The notes: generated by a model from the letters alone, not told the origin. A stretch of DNA of 64,000 nt from Okapia johnstoni (GCA_024291935.2 CM044311.1:18499001-18563000), one strand, 5' to 3'. Positions 27,134 through 39,559 are shown, counted from the stretch's first letter. Program-made: numbers and translations.

Positions 27134-28239
27134 CACTTGTAATAGAAAATTCATTCCATCCTTTTTTTCTCATAATTTTGTGAAAGCAACATGAAGCCTG
27201 TCTTGTATTTTCTACAATGAATCAAAACTAATAAACAATAAACTGGCTAATTTAAAACTGACATGATGATGTGATATTCTCATAGAACTTCTCTATCCAT
27301 AGTTATTTATGCCAAGCTTTTTTTGTTGTTGTTGTTATCTTGAAGGATGTCAGAAAAAAGTCAATTCCTTAGGAATAAACCTGTAAATAACAGGCTCTCA
27401 TAGTACAGAAATCACTGTCTCTGCTTTGTGCATCCACAAAGTAGGCAAGTACACAGCTGTCAACAGACCATTATTTTGCTTACTGGATCTTTCTTTTCTT
27501 TACCTTACCTTGCTCAGGTATTAGCTACACTTTAAAAACTCTACTTGATAGTGAATGGTACTCTTGAAAAGGAAACGGAAGCTGTAGGTGGTAAGAATCA
27601 AGAATAATTTTCTTTCAACAGCATCCATAGCTGCAGACTTTTCCTCTGCATTCAAATCAGTGGGTGAACTTCTCTTAGAGAAATCCCAAGTGAACATTAT
27701 AGATGAGAGGAGGAAGTCTTATTTTCCTACAAAACAGATTAGCCTGGTTGCTAAATTAGTGTTACTTACCAAGAATGCTTTCTGCTACATTCAGAACATT
27801 ATAATGTGTCCTGTCCTGGAATGTGTGGAGGAATCTAGAGCATCCTCTGCTGTTTATGAGATGACTTGACAAGCAGAAGGTTCTAATCGTCCCTCAGTTC
27901 TTCGGTGGGAGGGATCTTAGGATTTCTGACAACAGAAATCTTCTTTTCCTGCCTCCATTATGTACTTCTTTTTGGCACTGTGTTCACTGCGTGTATACAC
28001 ATGCATAAAATGTTATTTATGGTTTTGTTCCCCTTTGTACTATTTGAAAAATATAGAGTTGAGATTTTATAACTTACCTTCCACAAAAGACTAAAACCAG
28101 TGTGCTGAATATAATGTTGGAAAACCTTGTCCAGAAAATCTGTGCATTTTATGAGTCGTTGGCATTTGTGCGCATCAAATAAAATGACTTTCGGCTATTT
28201 CTCAGGAAAAGAAAAAAACCAACTTTGTTTCAAAGAGCC

Positions 28240-28449
28240 ATGTGCTTAGTTGCTCAGTCATGTCCGACTCTTTGCAACCCCACAGACTGTCACATGCCAG
28301 TGTCCTCTGTCCATGGGGATTCTCCAGGCAAGAATACTGGAGTGGGTAACCATGCCCTCCTCCAGGGCATCTTCCCAACCCAAGGATCAAACCCAGGTCT
28401 CCCACATTGCAGGCCGATTCTTCACCGTTTGAGCCACCAGGGAAGCCCT
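28240..28449 (-). mobile_element. Bov-tA-family SINE
   Basis: Antisense: gtgcttagttgctcagtcat ... gagccaccagggaagccc. Imperfect flanking repeat tcaaagagccat / tcaaaagggccat. Confidence 0.9.
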
Positions 28450-28597
28450 CAAAAGGGCCATATCCTTGCAATAAATGTGAACATTTATGTTTACTATACT
28501 GCTGTGACAGACTGTTTACATCTTAGTGGGAGGCTAGATATTATTGAGCTAGGAATGGAATGTGATCATTTTTTGCATATTTAAAATGTCAAGTGTA

Positions 28598-28782
28598 TGG
28601 GACTTCCTTGGCAGCCCAGTGGTTAAGACTGCCTTCTGACGCAAGAGGTACGGGTTTGATCCCTGGTCAGGGAGCTAAAATCCCACATGCCTCGTGGCCA
28701 AAACACCAAGACATAAAACAGAAGCAATATTGTAACAAATTCAATAAAGACTTTAAAATGGTTCACATCAAAAAAATCTTTA
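28598..28782 (+). mobile_element. CHR-type SINE, about 110 bp upstream of exon 10
   Basis: gggacttccttggcagccca ... gggagctaaaatcccacatg then an AT-rich tail. Diverged flanking repeat aaatgtcaagtgta / gaatgtcaaatgtg suggests an old insertion. Confidence 0.82.
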
Positions 28783-28893
28783 AAAATAATTTTTTAATAG
28801 AATGTCAAATGTGGAAAAAATCAGTGATGTAGCTCATGAAATCTGTATTTGAAAGAAAAATTGATGGTTTTCAATGATTTCTTCCTTCTGTAG

Positions 28894-29202
<309 letters not shown>

Positions 29203-29685
29203 TAAAGCCTAATTTTTATTAATAATACAGCTTTTAGGTTGCCATAGTCTTCTGCTACTTCTTCCCCATGGCCAATTTGCACAATAAATTGAATTTTTGA
29301 CAGGAACCCCTCTTAGAATTACCTTCAGTAAACCATGAGATTATCATGGTCATTTTCTTAAAGCTTTTGAGTAAGAGAGGAGTTTTCTAAATAGGTACGT
29401 AATTTAGAGTTTCAAGAATACATATATTTATCCTGCATTATGGTTAGTCAAATCGATTTTCAGGGACCATATAAAATAATGATTAACATTGAGAAGTTAG
29501 ATCTGGGGATGAAAAGCAAAGAAGTGAGGAGAATCCATAAAATGTGCTGAATTATTCAAAATGTTGAAATGACTGAACTCTTTGAGTAGAATGAAGTATG
29601 ATATCTCTTTTTAAAAGATTTGAACTTCGTATAGTAGCAGAATCATCTGAAGGGCTTGTTAAAACTCAGTGTTTTGTTGATGCTG

Positions 29686-30175
29686 CTGCCATTTAGTCGC
29701 TAAGTTGTGTCTGACTCTTTTGGGACCCCAGTGATCTGTAGCCCGCCAGGCTCTTCTGTCCATGAGATTTCCCAGACAAGAATCCTGGAGTGGGTTACCA
29801 TTTCCTTTTCCAGGGGATCTTCCCAACTCAGGGACTGAACCCACATCTCCTGTATTGGCAGGCGGATTCTTTTTACTACTGAGCCTGTTGAGTGCATTAG
29901 TTGCTCAGTCGTATCCAACTCTTTGAGGTACCAAGGACTGTAGCCCGCCAGGCTCCTCTGTCCGTGGAATTCTCCCGGCAAGAAGACTGAAGTGGGTAGC
30001 CATTCCCTTCTCCAGGGCTTCTTCCCAATCCAGGGATCGAACCCAGGTCTCCTGCTTTGCAGGCAGATTCTTTACCGTCTGAACCATCAGAGAAGGTTGG
30101 TTTACCAGGAAGGATGGTAGCTTTACCAGAAACCATCAGGGAACCATCAGGGAAGCTCACCACCGAGCCTATTCC
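29686..30175 (-). mobile_element. Nested pair of Bov-tA-family SINEs
   Basis: One antisense copy runs from about 29686 to 29885 (ttagtcgctaagttgtgtct ... tttactactgagcc). A second occupies about 29893-30096 (ttagttgctcagtcgtatcc ... gaaccatcagagaagg). The closing motif accatcagggaagctc appears again near 30140-30158, as if the second copy, with local rearrangement, sits in the first. Confidence 0.78.
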
Positions 30176-30223
30176 TTAGCTATAACTACATGTAACATTC
30201 GCAATGCTAATTAACTTGCTGAT

Positions 30224-30329
30224 GTTAATTAAATAATTTAAATAAATAATTTAAAATAATGTAAATAAAATGCTGTGTTAATTAAATAATTTAAATAAAT
30301 AATTTAAAATAATGTAGATAAAATACTGT
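30224..30329. repeat. 53-bp tandem duplication, two copies
   Basis: Unit 1 at 30224-30276 and unit 2 at 30277-30329 differ at two positions (gtaaata/gtagata and tgctgt/tactgt). The unit is nearly pure A+T and itself contains smaller repeats of ataatttaaa. Confidence 0.95.
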
Positions 30330-30415
30330 GTATAATTCAAGGATAAAAAAAGACTTGAATCTGCTGCTCCGTCCCATTTGTCCAGTTCCTGATTGTCACA
30401 CGCCTGTTTTTGTGA

Positions 30416-30631
<216 letters not shown>

Positions 30632-30817
30632 TAGGGACGGAAGACCATTAGAAAGACATCAGGAGAAATGCCCAAAGCACCCTTATTCACAGGTTCAACC
30701 TCAGCCTGTTCTATCTTGAAGGTTTAAGGGTCCCAGGGCCATCTCTGCACAACAGACACACCTTTCCACAGAGGAGTCACACAGGTTTCCCAGGGACTCA
30801 CAGTGTAAGACCTGATT

Positions 30818-31018
30818 TGAGCTGTTCAGTTGTGTCCAATCCTTCTCGACCCTGTGGACTGTAGTCCGCCAGGCCCCTCTGCCCATGGGATTCTCCAGGC
30901 AAGAATACTAGGGTGGGTGGCCATGCTCTCCTCCAAGGAATCTTCCCAACCCAATCAAAGCTGCATCTCTTACATCTCCTGTGTTGGCAGGCGGGTTCTT
31001 TACCACCTGGGAAGCCTT
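30818..31018 (-). mobile_element. Bov-tA-family SINE
   Basis: Antisense: gctgttcagttgtgtccaat ... tctttaccacctgggaagcc. Confidence 0.88.
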
Positions 31019-31362
31019 AGATGGGGATAATTCATGGAACCGCTGAAGTTAGGGAACCACAGTAGCTGGAAGGAATTTAGATGTAACCTGGCAACGTGAT
31101 GTAACTGAGATCAACAAAATCTGAGATTTGGCTGGGTCATAAGGAGTTTTCGTGGAACAAGAGGAACTCACATTTCCTGCTGGTAGCAGCAGCCACATTC
31201 TCTAGGGGTAAGAGCCTTCTTTTGTCATGACGTCCCCAGCAAAGGAACTTATGTTCAGGGATAAATGCCCAGAAAGGCTTACTAAGCTGTGCATGCCTAG
31301 ATCTCCTCAAGGAGGCTTCAAGGAGAGCTTACTTTGGTTGTAAGGAACATACTGAGCTTGAG

Positions 31363-32358
31363 TCTGTGTATATTATGTCTGTTTGTTCTGTCCATTACCA
31401 AGTGAGGGATTGTGAAATTTCCAACTGTAATTGTGGATTGATCTTTCTCATGTGATGCCCTCAGGTTTTGCTTTATGTATTTTGAGGCTCTGGGGTCTTT
31501 ATTTGTTTGTTTATTTGGCTGCACCAGGTCTTAGTTCTGACACGAGGCATCTTGGATCTTCGTTGAGGCTTGCAAGATCTTTAGTTGCGGCGTACAAACT
31601 CTTAGTAGCAGCATGTGGGATCTAGCTCCCTAACCAGGGATCAAACCCAGGCCCCCTACCTTGGGAATGTGGAGTCTTAGCCACTGCACCACCGTGGAAG
31701 TCCCCAGAGGCTCCGCTTTAGGTGCATAAACATTCAGTGTTGTTACATCCTCTCCACCACCCTCCACCACAATCATAGTGAAATGACCTCCTTTATCCAT
31801 AGTCACATGTTTTGCTCTGAAATTCCTGTGTCTGATATTAAGCTACGCTAGCTTTCTTTTGATTAATGTATCATAGTGATTCATTTTTCCATCCTTATCC
31901 TCTTGTTTAGCCTATTTGTTTATATTTGAAGGGCATTTCTTGTGGGGAGCATGTACTTGGGACTTCCCCTTTAACTAAGAAGACCATTTAAATGCAGTTA
32001 CTATTATGACTATGCCTAAATCTATCATCGTGCTGCTTGTTTTTAGTCCCATCTTGTTCCTTATTCTTTTTTCATTTTGGGCTACCTTTTGGATTAGTTT
32101 AATATATTTAATGATTCTGTTTTGTATCCTTTGGTGGCTTTTATCTATAACTCTTTATTATTTTAGTCTTTGCTCGGATATGTCTGAAAATATCTTTAGT
32201 TTACCTTTGTCTTAAAAGATATTTTTACTAGAATAGAATTCTGGATTGAACTTTTTCTTCAGCTGCCTTAATGATGATGCTCCATTGTCTTCTTAGTTGC
32301 ATTATTTGCAACAAAAATACTGATATCATCCTTTTTACCTCTCTTTAAATAATACATC
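31363..32358 (-). mobile_element. Old L1 fragment (part 1), antisense
   Basis: ttctgtccattaccaagtga, tccaactgtaattgtggatt, then tttaggtgcataaacattca and tttgctctgaaattcctgtg follow, in reverse orientation, the endonuclease and ORF1 regions of ancient L1 elements. It is interrupted by a CHR-type SINE and by the young L1, and resumes at 38213. Confidence 0.8.
31497..31705 (-). mobile_element. CHR-type SINE inserted in the old L1
   Basis: ttatttggctgcaccaggtc ... gccactgcaccaccgtggaa, antisense. The flanks share gaggctc (ttgaggctctgg / agaggctccg), a probable short target-site duplication. Confidence 0.85.
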
Positions 32359-32718
32359 TTTTTTTTTTTTAATTTATTTATTTTAGTTGGGGGCTAATTA
32401 CTTTACAATATTGTAGTAGTTTTTGCCATACATTGACATGAATCAGCCATGGGTTCACATGTGCTCCCCCTCCCGAACCCTCCTCCCACCTCCCTCCCCT
32501 TCCCATCCCTCTGTGTCATCCCAACGCACCATCCCTGAGCATCCGTCCCATGCATAGAACATGGAATGGTGTTCCGCTTCACATATGACAATATACATGT
32601 TTCAATGTTATTGTCCTAGAACGTCCCACCCTCACCTTCTCCCTCAGAGTCCACAGGACTGTTCTATGCATCTGTGTCTCTTATTCTGTCTCACATATAG
32701 GGTTACCGTTACCATCTT

Positions 32719-35700
32719 TCAAATTCCATATACATGCATTAGTATACTGTATTGGTGCTTTTCTTTCTGGCTCACTTCACTCTGTCTAATGGGCTCCAGT
32801 TTCATCCATCTCAATAGAACCGATTCAAATGTATTTTTTTTAATGGCTGAGTAATATTCCATTGTGTATATGTACCACAGCTTCCTTATCCATTCGTCTG
32901 CCGATGGACATCTAGGTTGCTTCCATGTCCTGGCTATTGTAAACAGTGCTGCGATGAACAATGGGGTACACGCATCTCTTTCAATTCTGGTTTCCTCGGT
33001 GTGTATGCCTAGCAGTGGGATTGCTGGGTCATATGGCAGTTCTATTCCCAGTTTTTTAAGGAATCTCCTCACTGTTCTCCATAGTGGCTGTACTAGTTTG
33101 CATTCCCACCAACGGTGTAAGAGGGTTCCCTTTTCTCCACACCCTCTCCAGCATTTATTGCTTGTAGACTTTTGGATAGCAGCCATTCTGACTGGTGTGT
33201 AATGGTACCTCATTGTGGTTTTGATTTGCATTTCTCTAATAATGAGTGATGTTGAGCATCTTTTCATGTGTTTGTTAGCCATCTGTATGTCTTCTTTGGA
33301 GAAATGTCTGTTTAGTTCTTTGGCCCATTTTTTGATTGGGTCGTTTATTTTTCTGGAATTCAGCTGCAGGAGTTGCTTGTATATTTTTGAGATTAATTGT
33401 TTGTCTGTTGCTTCGTTTGCTATTATTTTCTCCCATTCTGAAGGCTGTCTTTTCACCTTGCTCATAGTTTCCTTTGTTGTGCAAAAGCTTTTAATTTTAA
33501 TTAGGTCCCATTTGTTTATTTTTGCTTTTATATCCAATATTCTGGGGGGAGGGTCATGGAGGATCCTGCTGTGATTCATGTCGGAGAGTGTTTTGCCTAT
33601 GTTTTCCTCTAGGAGTTTTATAGTTTCTGGTCTTACATTTAGATCTTTAATCCATTTTGAGTTTACTTTTGTGTATGGTGTTAGGAAGTGTTCTAGTTTC
33701 ATTCTTTTACAAGTGGTTGACCAGTTTTCCCAGCACCACTTGTTAAAGAGATTGTCTTTTCTCCATTGTATACTCTTGCCTCCTTTGTCGAAGATAAGGT
33801 GCCCATAGGTGCGTGGGTTTATCTCTGGGCTTTCTATTTTGTTCCATTGATCTATATATCTATCCTTGTGCCAGTACCACACTGTCTTGATGACTGTGGC
33901 TTTGTAGTAGAGCTTGAAGTCAGGCAGGTTGATTCCTCCAGTTCCATTCTTCTTTCTCAAGATTGCTTTGGCTATTCGAGGTTTCTTATACTTCCATACA
34001 AATTGTGAAATGATTTGTTCTAGTTCTGTGAAAAATATCATTGGTAGCTTGATAGGGATTGCATTCAATCTATAGATTGCTTTGGGTAGTATACTCATTT
34101 TCACTATATTAATTCTTCCAATCCATGAACACGGTATATTTCTCCATCTGTTTGTGTCCTCTTTGATTTCTTTCATCAGTGTTTTATAGTTTTCTATATA
34201 TAAGTCTTTTGTTTCTTTAGGTAGAAATATTCCTAAGTATTTTATTCTTTTTGTTGCAATGGTGAATGGTATTGTTTCCTTAATTTCTCTTTCTGTTTTC
34301 TCATTATTGGTGTATAGGAATGCAAGGGATTTCTGTGTGTTAATTTTGTATCCTGCAACTTTACTATATTCATTGATTAGCTCTAGGAGTTTTCTGGTAG
34401 AATCTTTAGGGTTTTCTATGTAGAGGATCATGTCATCTGCAAACAGTGAGAGTTTTACTTCTTCTTTTCCTATCTGTATTCCTTTTATTTCTTTTTCCGC
34501 TCTGATTGCTGTGGCCAAAACTTCCAAAACTATGTTGAATAGTAGTGATGAAAGTGGGCATCCTTGCCTTGTTCCTGACTTTAGGGGAAATGCTTTCAGT
34601 TTTTCACCATTGAGGATAATGTTTGCTGTGGGTTTGTCATATATAGCTTTTATTATGTTGAGATATGTTCCTTCTATTCCTGCTTTCTGGAGAGTTTTTA
34701 TCATAAATGGATGTTGAATTTTGTCAAAGGCTTTTTCTGCATCTATTGAGATAATCATATTGTTCTTATCTTTCAATTTGTTAATGTGGTGAATTACATT
34801 GATTGTTTTGCGGATGTTAAAGAAACCTTGCATTCCTGGGATAAAGCCCACTTGGTCATGATGTATGATCTTTTTAATATGATGTTGGATTCTGTGTGCT
34901 AGAATTTTATTAAGGATTTTTGCATCTATGTTCATCAGTGATATTGGCCTGTAGTTTTCTTTTTTTGTGACATCTTTGTCTGGTTTTGGAATTAGGGTGA
35001 TGGTGGCCTCATAGAATGAGTTTGGAAGTTTACCATCTTCTGCAATTCTCTGGAAGAGTTTGAGTAGGATAGGTGTTAGCTCTTCTCTAAATTTTTGGTA
35101 GAATTCCGCTGTGAAGCCGTCTGGTCCTGGGCTTTTGTTTGCTGGAAGATTTCTGATTACAGTTTCGATTTCCGTGCTTGTGATGGGTCTGTTAAGATCT
35201 TCTATTTCTTCCTGGTTCAGTTTTGGAAAGTTATACTTTTCTAAGAATTTGTCCATTTCTTCCAGGTTGTCCATTTTATTGGCATATAGCTGTTGGTAGT
35301 AGTCTCTTATGATCCTTTGTATTTCTGTGTAGTCTGTTGTGATCTCTCCATTTTCATTTTCTAATTTTGTTGATCTGATTCTTCTCCCTTTGTTTCTTGA
35401 TGAGTCTGGCTAATGGCTTGTCAATTTTGTTTATCTTCTCGAAAAACCAGCTTTTAGTTTTGTTGATTTTTGCTATGGTCTCTTTTGTTTCTTTTGCATT
35501 TATTTCTGCCCTAATTTTTAAGATTTCTTTCCTTCTACTAACCCTGGGGTTCTTCATTTCTTCCTTCTCTAGTTGCTTTAGGTGTAGAGTTAGTTTATTT
35601 ATTTGAGTTTTTTTCTTGTTTCTTGAGGTACGCCTGTATTGCTATGAACCTTCCCCTTAGCATTGCTTTTACAGTGTCCCATAGGTTTTGGGTTGTTGTG

Positions 35701-36543
35701 TTTTCATTTTCATTCGTTTCTATGCATATTTTGATTTCTTTTTTGATTTCTTCTGTGATTTGTTGGTTATTCAGAAGCGTGTTGTTTAGCCTCCATATGT
35801 TGGAATTTTTAATAGTTTTTTTTCCTGTAATTGAGGTCTAATCTTACTGCATTGTGGTCAGAGAAGATGGCTGGGATGATTTCAATTTTTTGGAATTTAC
35901 CAAGGCTAGATTTATGGCCCAGGATGTGGTCTATCCTGGAGAAAGTTCCGTGTGCACTTGAGAAAAAGGTGAAATTGCTTGTTTTGGGGTGGAAAAGTCC
36001 TGAAAATATCGATTAAATCTAATTTGTCTGTAGTATCATTTAAAGTTTGTGTTTCCTTGTTAATTTTCTGTTTTGTTGATCTAATCCATAGGTGTGAGTG
36101 GAGTGTTAAAGTCTCCCACTATTATTGTGTTATTGTTAACTTCCCCTTTCATACTTGTTAGTATTTGCCTTATATATTGTGGTGCTCCTATGTTGGGTGC
36201 ATATATATTTATAATTGTTACATCTTCTTCTTGGATTGACCCTTTGATCATTATGTAGTGTCCTTCTTTGTCCCTTTTCACAGCCTTTATTTTAAAGTCT
36301 ATTTTATCTGAAATGAGTATTGCGACTCCTGCTTTCTTTTGGTCTCCATTTGCATGAAATATATTTTTTCCATCCCTTCACTTTCAGTCTGTATGTGTCC
36401 CTAGTTTTGAGGTGGGTCTCTTGTAGACAGCATATGTAGGGGTCTTGTTTTTGTATCCACTCAGCCACTCTTTGTCTTTTGATTGGGGCATTCAACCCAT
36501 TTACATTTAAGGTAATTATTGATAAGTATGGTCCCGTTGCCAT
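32719..36543 (-). pseudogene. L1 ORF2 (endonuclease / reverse transcriptase), frameshifted
   Basis: ORF2 normally encodes a single protein with an N-terminal apurinic endonuclease, a reverse transcriptase and a C-terminal Cys-rich region. Here it starts at 36543 (MATGPYLSIITLNVNGLNAP), but the open frames shift: 36543-36304, then another frame at 36281-36081, a third around 35557-35354, and back to the first frame at 35274. The last open stretch of 851 codons holds the intact reverse transcriptase with the FADD catalytic box ([11 protein letters not shown]) and the CX3CX7HX4C motif ([13 protein letters not shown]...C). The overall span is an exact multiple of three, so the indels sum to zero or three. 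The endonuclease part is broken, so the copy should not be autonomous. Confidence 0.9.
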
Positions 36544-36594
36544 TTACTTTGTAGTTTTAAGTTCGCGTTTAAACATCCTTTCTGTGTTTCCTGT

Positions 36595-37521
36595 TTAGAG
36601 AAGATCCTTTAGCATTTGATGGAGAGCTGGTTTGGTGGTGCTGAATTCCGTCAGTTCTTGCTTGTCTGTAAAGCTTTTGAATTCTCCTTCATATCTGAAT
36701 GAGATCCTTGCCGGGTACAGTAATCTGGGTTGTAGATTTTTCTCTTTCATTACTGTAAGTATGTCCTGCCATTCCCTTCTAGCCTGAAGAGTTTCTATTG
36801 AAAGATCAGCTGTTATCCTTATGGGGATCCCCTTGTGTGTTACTTGTTGTTTTTCCCTTGCTGCTTTTAATATTTGTTCTTTGTGTTTGATCTTTGTTAA
36901 TTTGATTAATATGTGCCTTGGGGTGTTTCGCCTTGGGTTTATCCTGTTTGGGACTCTCTGGGTTTCTTGGACTTCTGTGACTATTTCCTTCCTCATTTTA
37001 GGGAAATTTTCAACTATTATCTCCTCGAGTATCTTTTCATGGCCTTTCCTTTTATCTTCTTCTTCTGGGACTCCTATGATTCGAATGTTGGGGCATTTCA
37101 TATTGTCCCAGAGGTCCCTGAGGTTTTCCTCATTTCTTTTGATTCTTTTTTCTTTTTTCCTCTCTGCTTCGTTTATTTCCACCATTCTATCTTCTACCTC
37201 ACTTATCCTATCTTCTGCCTCTGTTATTCTACTGTTGATTCCCTCCAGCGTGTCTTTTATCTCCTTTATTTCATTATTCAATATATATTGACTCCTTTTT
37301 ATTTCTTCTAGGTCCTTGGTAAACATTTCTTGCATCTTCTCAATCCTTGTCTCCAGGCTATTTATCTGTAACTCCATTTTATTTTCAATATTTTGGATCA
37401 TTTTTACTATCGTTATTCTAAATTCTTTTTCAGATAGATTCCCTATCTCCTCCTCTTTTGTTTGGTTTGGTGGGCATTTCTCATTTTCCTTTACTTGTTG
37501 AGTATTTCTCTGCCTTTTCAT
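36595..37521 (-). CDS. L1 ORF1 RNA-binding protein, intact frame
   Basis: ORF1 protein of L1 coats the element RNA and acts as a chaperone in the ribonucleoprotein. This frame is uninterrupted for 308 codons from MKRQRNTQQVKENEKCPPNQ. The N-terminal half has a long coiled coil (about residues 40-135, with heptad-like runs such as IEKMQEMFTKDLEEI and ITEAEDRISEVEDRM). The RRM region begins near NIRIIGVPEEE and the C-terminal domain contains LQARREWQDIL. The stop is followed, after 51 bp, by the ORF2 start, the usual L1 layout. It lies antisense within an APP intron; expression is unknown. Length is in the usual range for artiodactyl L1 ORF1 from memory. Confidence 0.9.
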   Translation of the reverse strand: MKRQRNTQQVKENEKCPPNQTKEEEIGNLSEKEFRITIVKMIQNIENKMELQINSLETRIEKMQEMFTKDLEEIKRSQYILNNEIKEIKDTLEGINSRITEAEDRISEVEDRMVEINEAERKKEKRIKRNEENLRDLWDNMKCPNIRIIGVPEEEDKRKGHEKILEEIIVENFPKMRKEIVTEVQETQRVPNRINPRRNTPRHILIKLTKIKHKEQILKAAREKQQVTHKGIPIRITADLSIETLQARREWQDILTVMKEKNLQPRLLYPARISFRYEGEFKSFTDKQELTEFSTTKPALHQMLKDLL

Positions 37522-38212
37522 CTTGTTTAGATTGCTGTGTTAGGCGTGGCCTTTCTGTATTCTGGTAGATTGAAGTTCCTCTTATTGTGGAGGTTCCTCA
37601 CTGTGGGTGGGGTTGGATGGGTGGCTTGTCAAGGTTTCCTGGTTGGGGGAGCTTGTGTCGGTGTTCTGGTGGGTGGAGCTGGATTTCTTCTCTTTAGAGT
37701 GCAATGGAGTGTCCAGTATTGAGTTTTGAGATGTCTATGGATTTGGTGTGCCTCTGGGCAGCCTGTATATTGATGCTCAGGGCTATGTTCCTGCGTTGCT
37801 GGAGAGTTTGCGTGGTATGTCTTGCTCTGGAACTTATTGGCTCTTGGGTGGAGCTTGGTTTCAGTGTATATGTGGAGGCTTTTGGAAGATCTCTTATTAA
37901 TTAATGTTTCCTCTGGCTTTCAGTCTTATTCTTGCAGTAGCCTCAAGACTACTCCATCCATACAGCATCAATAATAAAACTTTTAGGTTAATGGTGAAAA
38001 GATCCTCCACAGTGAGGGATACCCAGAGAGGTTCACTGAGTTACATGGAGAGGTGAAGGGGAGGGAGGTTGAGGTGACCAGGAGGAGAGGAGGGGGACTC
38101 AAACGTGGGGAGAGCAGTCTAGCCAGTAAGCACTTCCCTCTGTGCTCTCCACAGTCTGGAGCCCTCAGAGAGGTTCACAGAGATACATAGAGAGGGGGGT
38201 AAATAATACATC

Positions 38213-38450
38213 TTTTTTTTTAACCTGGCTGCTTTTAGCATATTTTCCTTTATCACTAGCTTAGAGCAATTTGATTATGATGTAACATGATATATTTCAA
38301 TTTGCCCTTAATCCCATTTGGCTATTTTTCATATCATACATTATAGTTTTCACATGTAGAATTTGAATCTGGATTTTTGTTTGTTTGTTTCATGTCTTCC
38401 ATATCTTGATTTAATTTTTTAACCTTTGGAATTTTTTTATCAGTTGTCAG
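38213..38450 (-). mobile_element. Old L1 fragment (part 2), antisense
   Basis: Continuation of the older L1 beyond the young L1: ggctgcttttagcatatttt and cactagcttagagcaatttg, then ttatgatgtaacatgatata, resemble the antisense ORF1 region of ancient L1s. It shows that the young L1 landed inside the older one. Confidence 0.72.
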
Positions 38451-38509
38451 ATATTGTGACATTCACCTTGAGAGTGCTGGGTATTTTTGGATACCTGTAA
38501 CTATCCCTA

Positions 38510-38690
38510 ATCCTCTGTCATCCCCTTCTCCTACCTTCAATCTTTCCCAGCATCAGGCATACAAACTCTTTTCAAATGAGTTGGCTTGTCGTATCAGGTG
38601 GCCAAAGTATTAGAGCTTCAGCTTCAGCATCAGTCCTTCCAATGAATATTCAGGGTTGATTTCCTTTAGGAGTGACTGGTTTGATGAGAG
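38510..38690 (-). mobile_element. BovB LINE piece, inverted 5' portion
   Basis: Antisense BovB (cctctgtcatccccttctcc ... gggttgatttcctttaggag) immediately followed by a sense piece. In BovB order its left edge is the neighbour of the start of the sense piece, the arrangement expected from twin priming. Confidence 0.85.
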
Positions 38691-38815
38691 ATTGTTAGAT
38701 GGCATCACCAACTCAGTGGACATGAGTTTGAGCAAACTCCAGGAGACAGTGCGTGCTGCAGTCCATGGGATTGCAGAGTTGGTCTCAGCGACTGAACAGC
38801 AACAACAACAGCTAT
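38691..38815 (+). mobile_element. BovB LINE piece, sense 3' end
   Basis: Sense 3' end (ttagatggcatcaccaactc ... ctcagcgactgaacagc) ending in an aacaacaac tail. It forms one insertion with the inverted piece to the left. Confidence 0.85.
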
Positions 38816-39559
38816 TTCTGAGCTTTGTTCTGTAATGCATTTAAATTACTTGCAAACAGAGCAGTTATCAATGAAGGTTGAGTTTTTCCACCTGGATGAT
38901 GGAAACAGGTACTATTTCTGACCCTGTGTGAACACCAGACACTTACCTCAAATCCTTTTGGGTGATTTTTTTTCCCATGGCCTCAGTTTCTTTCACGTGT
39001 GTGAAACTAATACTGATCATTAGTCAGCCGCATTCTCATAGGGCATCCTCTCCAGATTCTGTCTCCAAACAACTGCTTCCTCTCCAGTATTCTGTCCTTT
39101 GATTGTCAGGCACCACCATGTCTCCAGACTCTCACCCCAAATCTTCAGCTCTCTGGAATCTACCAGGCTCTAACTGGGTTCCCAAACCTGGAACCGTGGC
39201 CTGGAAACTCAAGGCAGTAAACTTAGGCAATCGTAGAGCTCACAGCGTTAGTTTCTCATTTTTCGGTGATCCCTGTCCTTCACCTGGTATCTGACATCTT
39301 ACAGAAATATAGTTCTAGATATTTTGTCCATTTTTTGGTTGCTACCAGCAGCAGAGTAAACCTGGTTCCCTCTACAAAATCTTGGCTGAAACCAGAAGTC
39401 TGTGTTTAGATTATGTAACCAAGCCAAAAAGTCACCCACTTGCATTTATTCTCCTCATCATTTTGATTTTTCTTTCTATACTAAGATTTAATGCAGAAAA
39501 CTCTGAGGAACCATAAAAGAGCTCCTAATATTCTTCCAGATCATGAAATAGTATTGACC

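Larger units (their letters stand above)
32371..38199 (-). mobile_element. L1 LINE, near full length, antisense to APP
   Basis: An approximately 5.8 kb L1 in reverse orientation. On its own strand it has a leader of about 680 bp (37522-38199), ORF1 (36595-37521), a 51-bp spacer, a broken ORF2 (32719-36543), a 3' UTR of about 350 bp and an A tail seen as 12 T at 32359-32370. Both ends are flanked by TAAATAATACATC followed by T (from 32346 and from 38200), at least 13 bp of perfect target-site duplication. The perfect duplication and intact ORF1 argue for a fairly recent insertion. Whether the leader is complete at its 5' end cannot be judged here. Confidence 0.95.

Noticed and set aside
32864..34717. 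Several plus-strand frames of 75-119 codons
   Set aside because: Antisense to the L1 ORF2 reverse transcriptase; hydrophobic because of T-rich complement.
36821..37311. Plus-strand frames of 156 and 132 codons with hydrophobic translations
   Set aside because: They are antisense shadows of the L1 ORF1 coiled coil.
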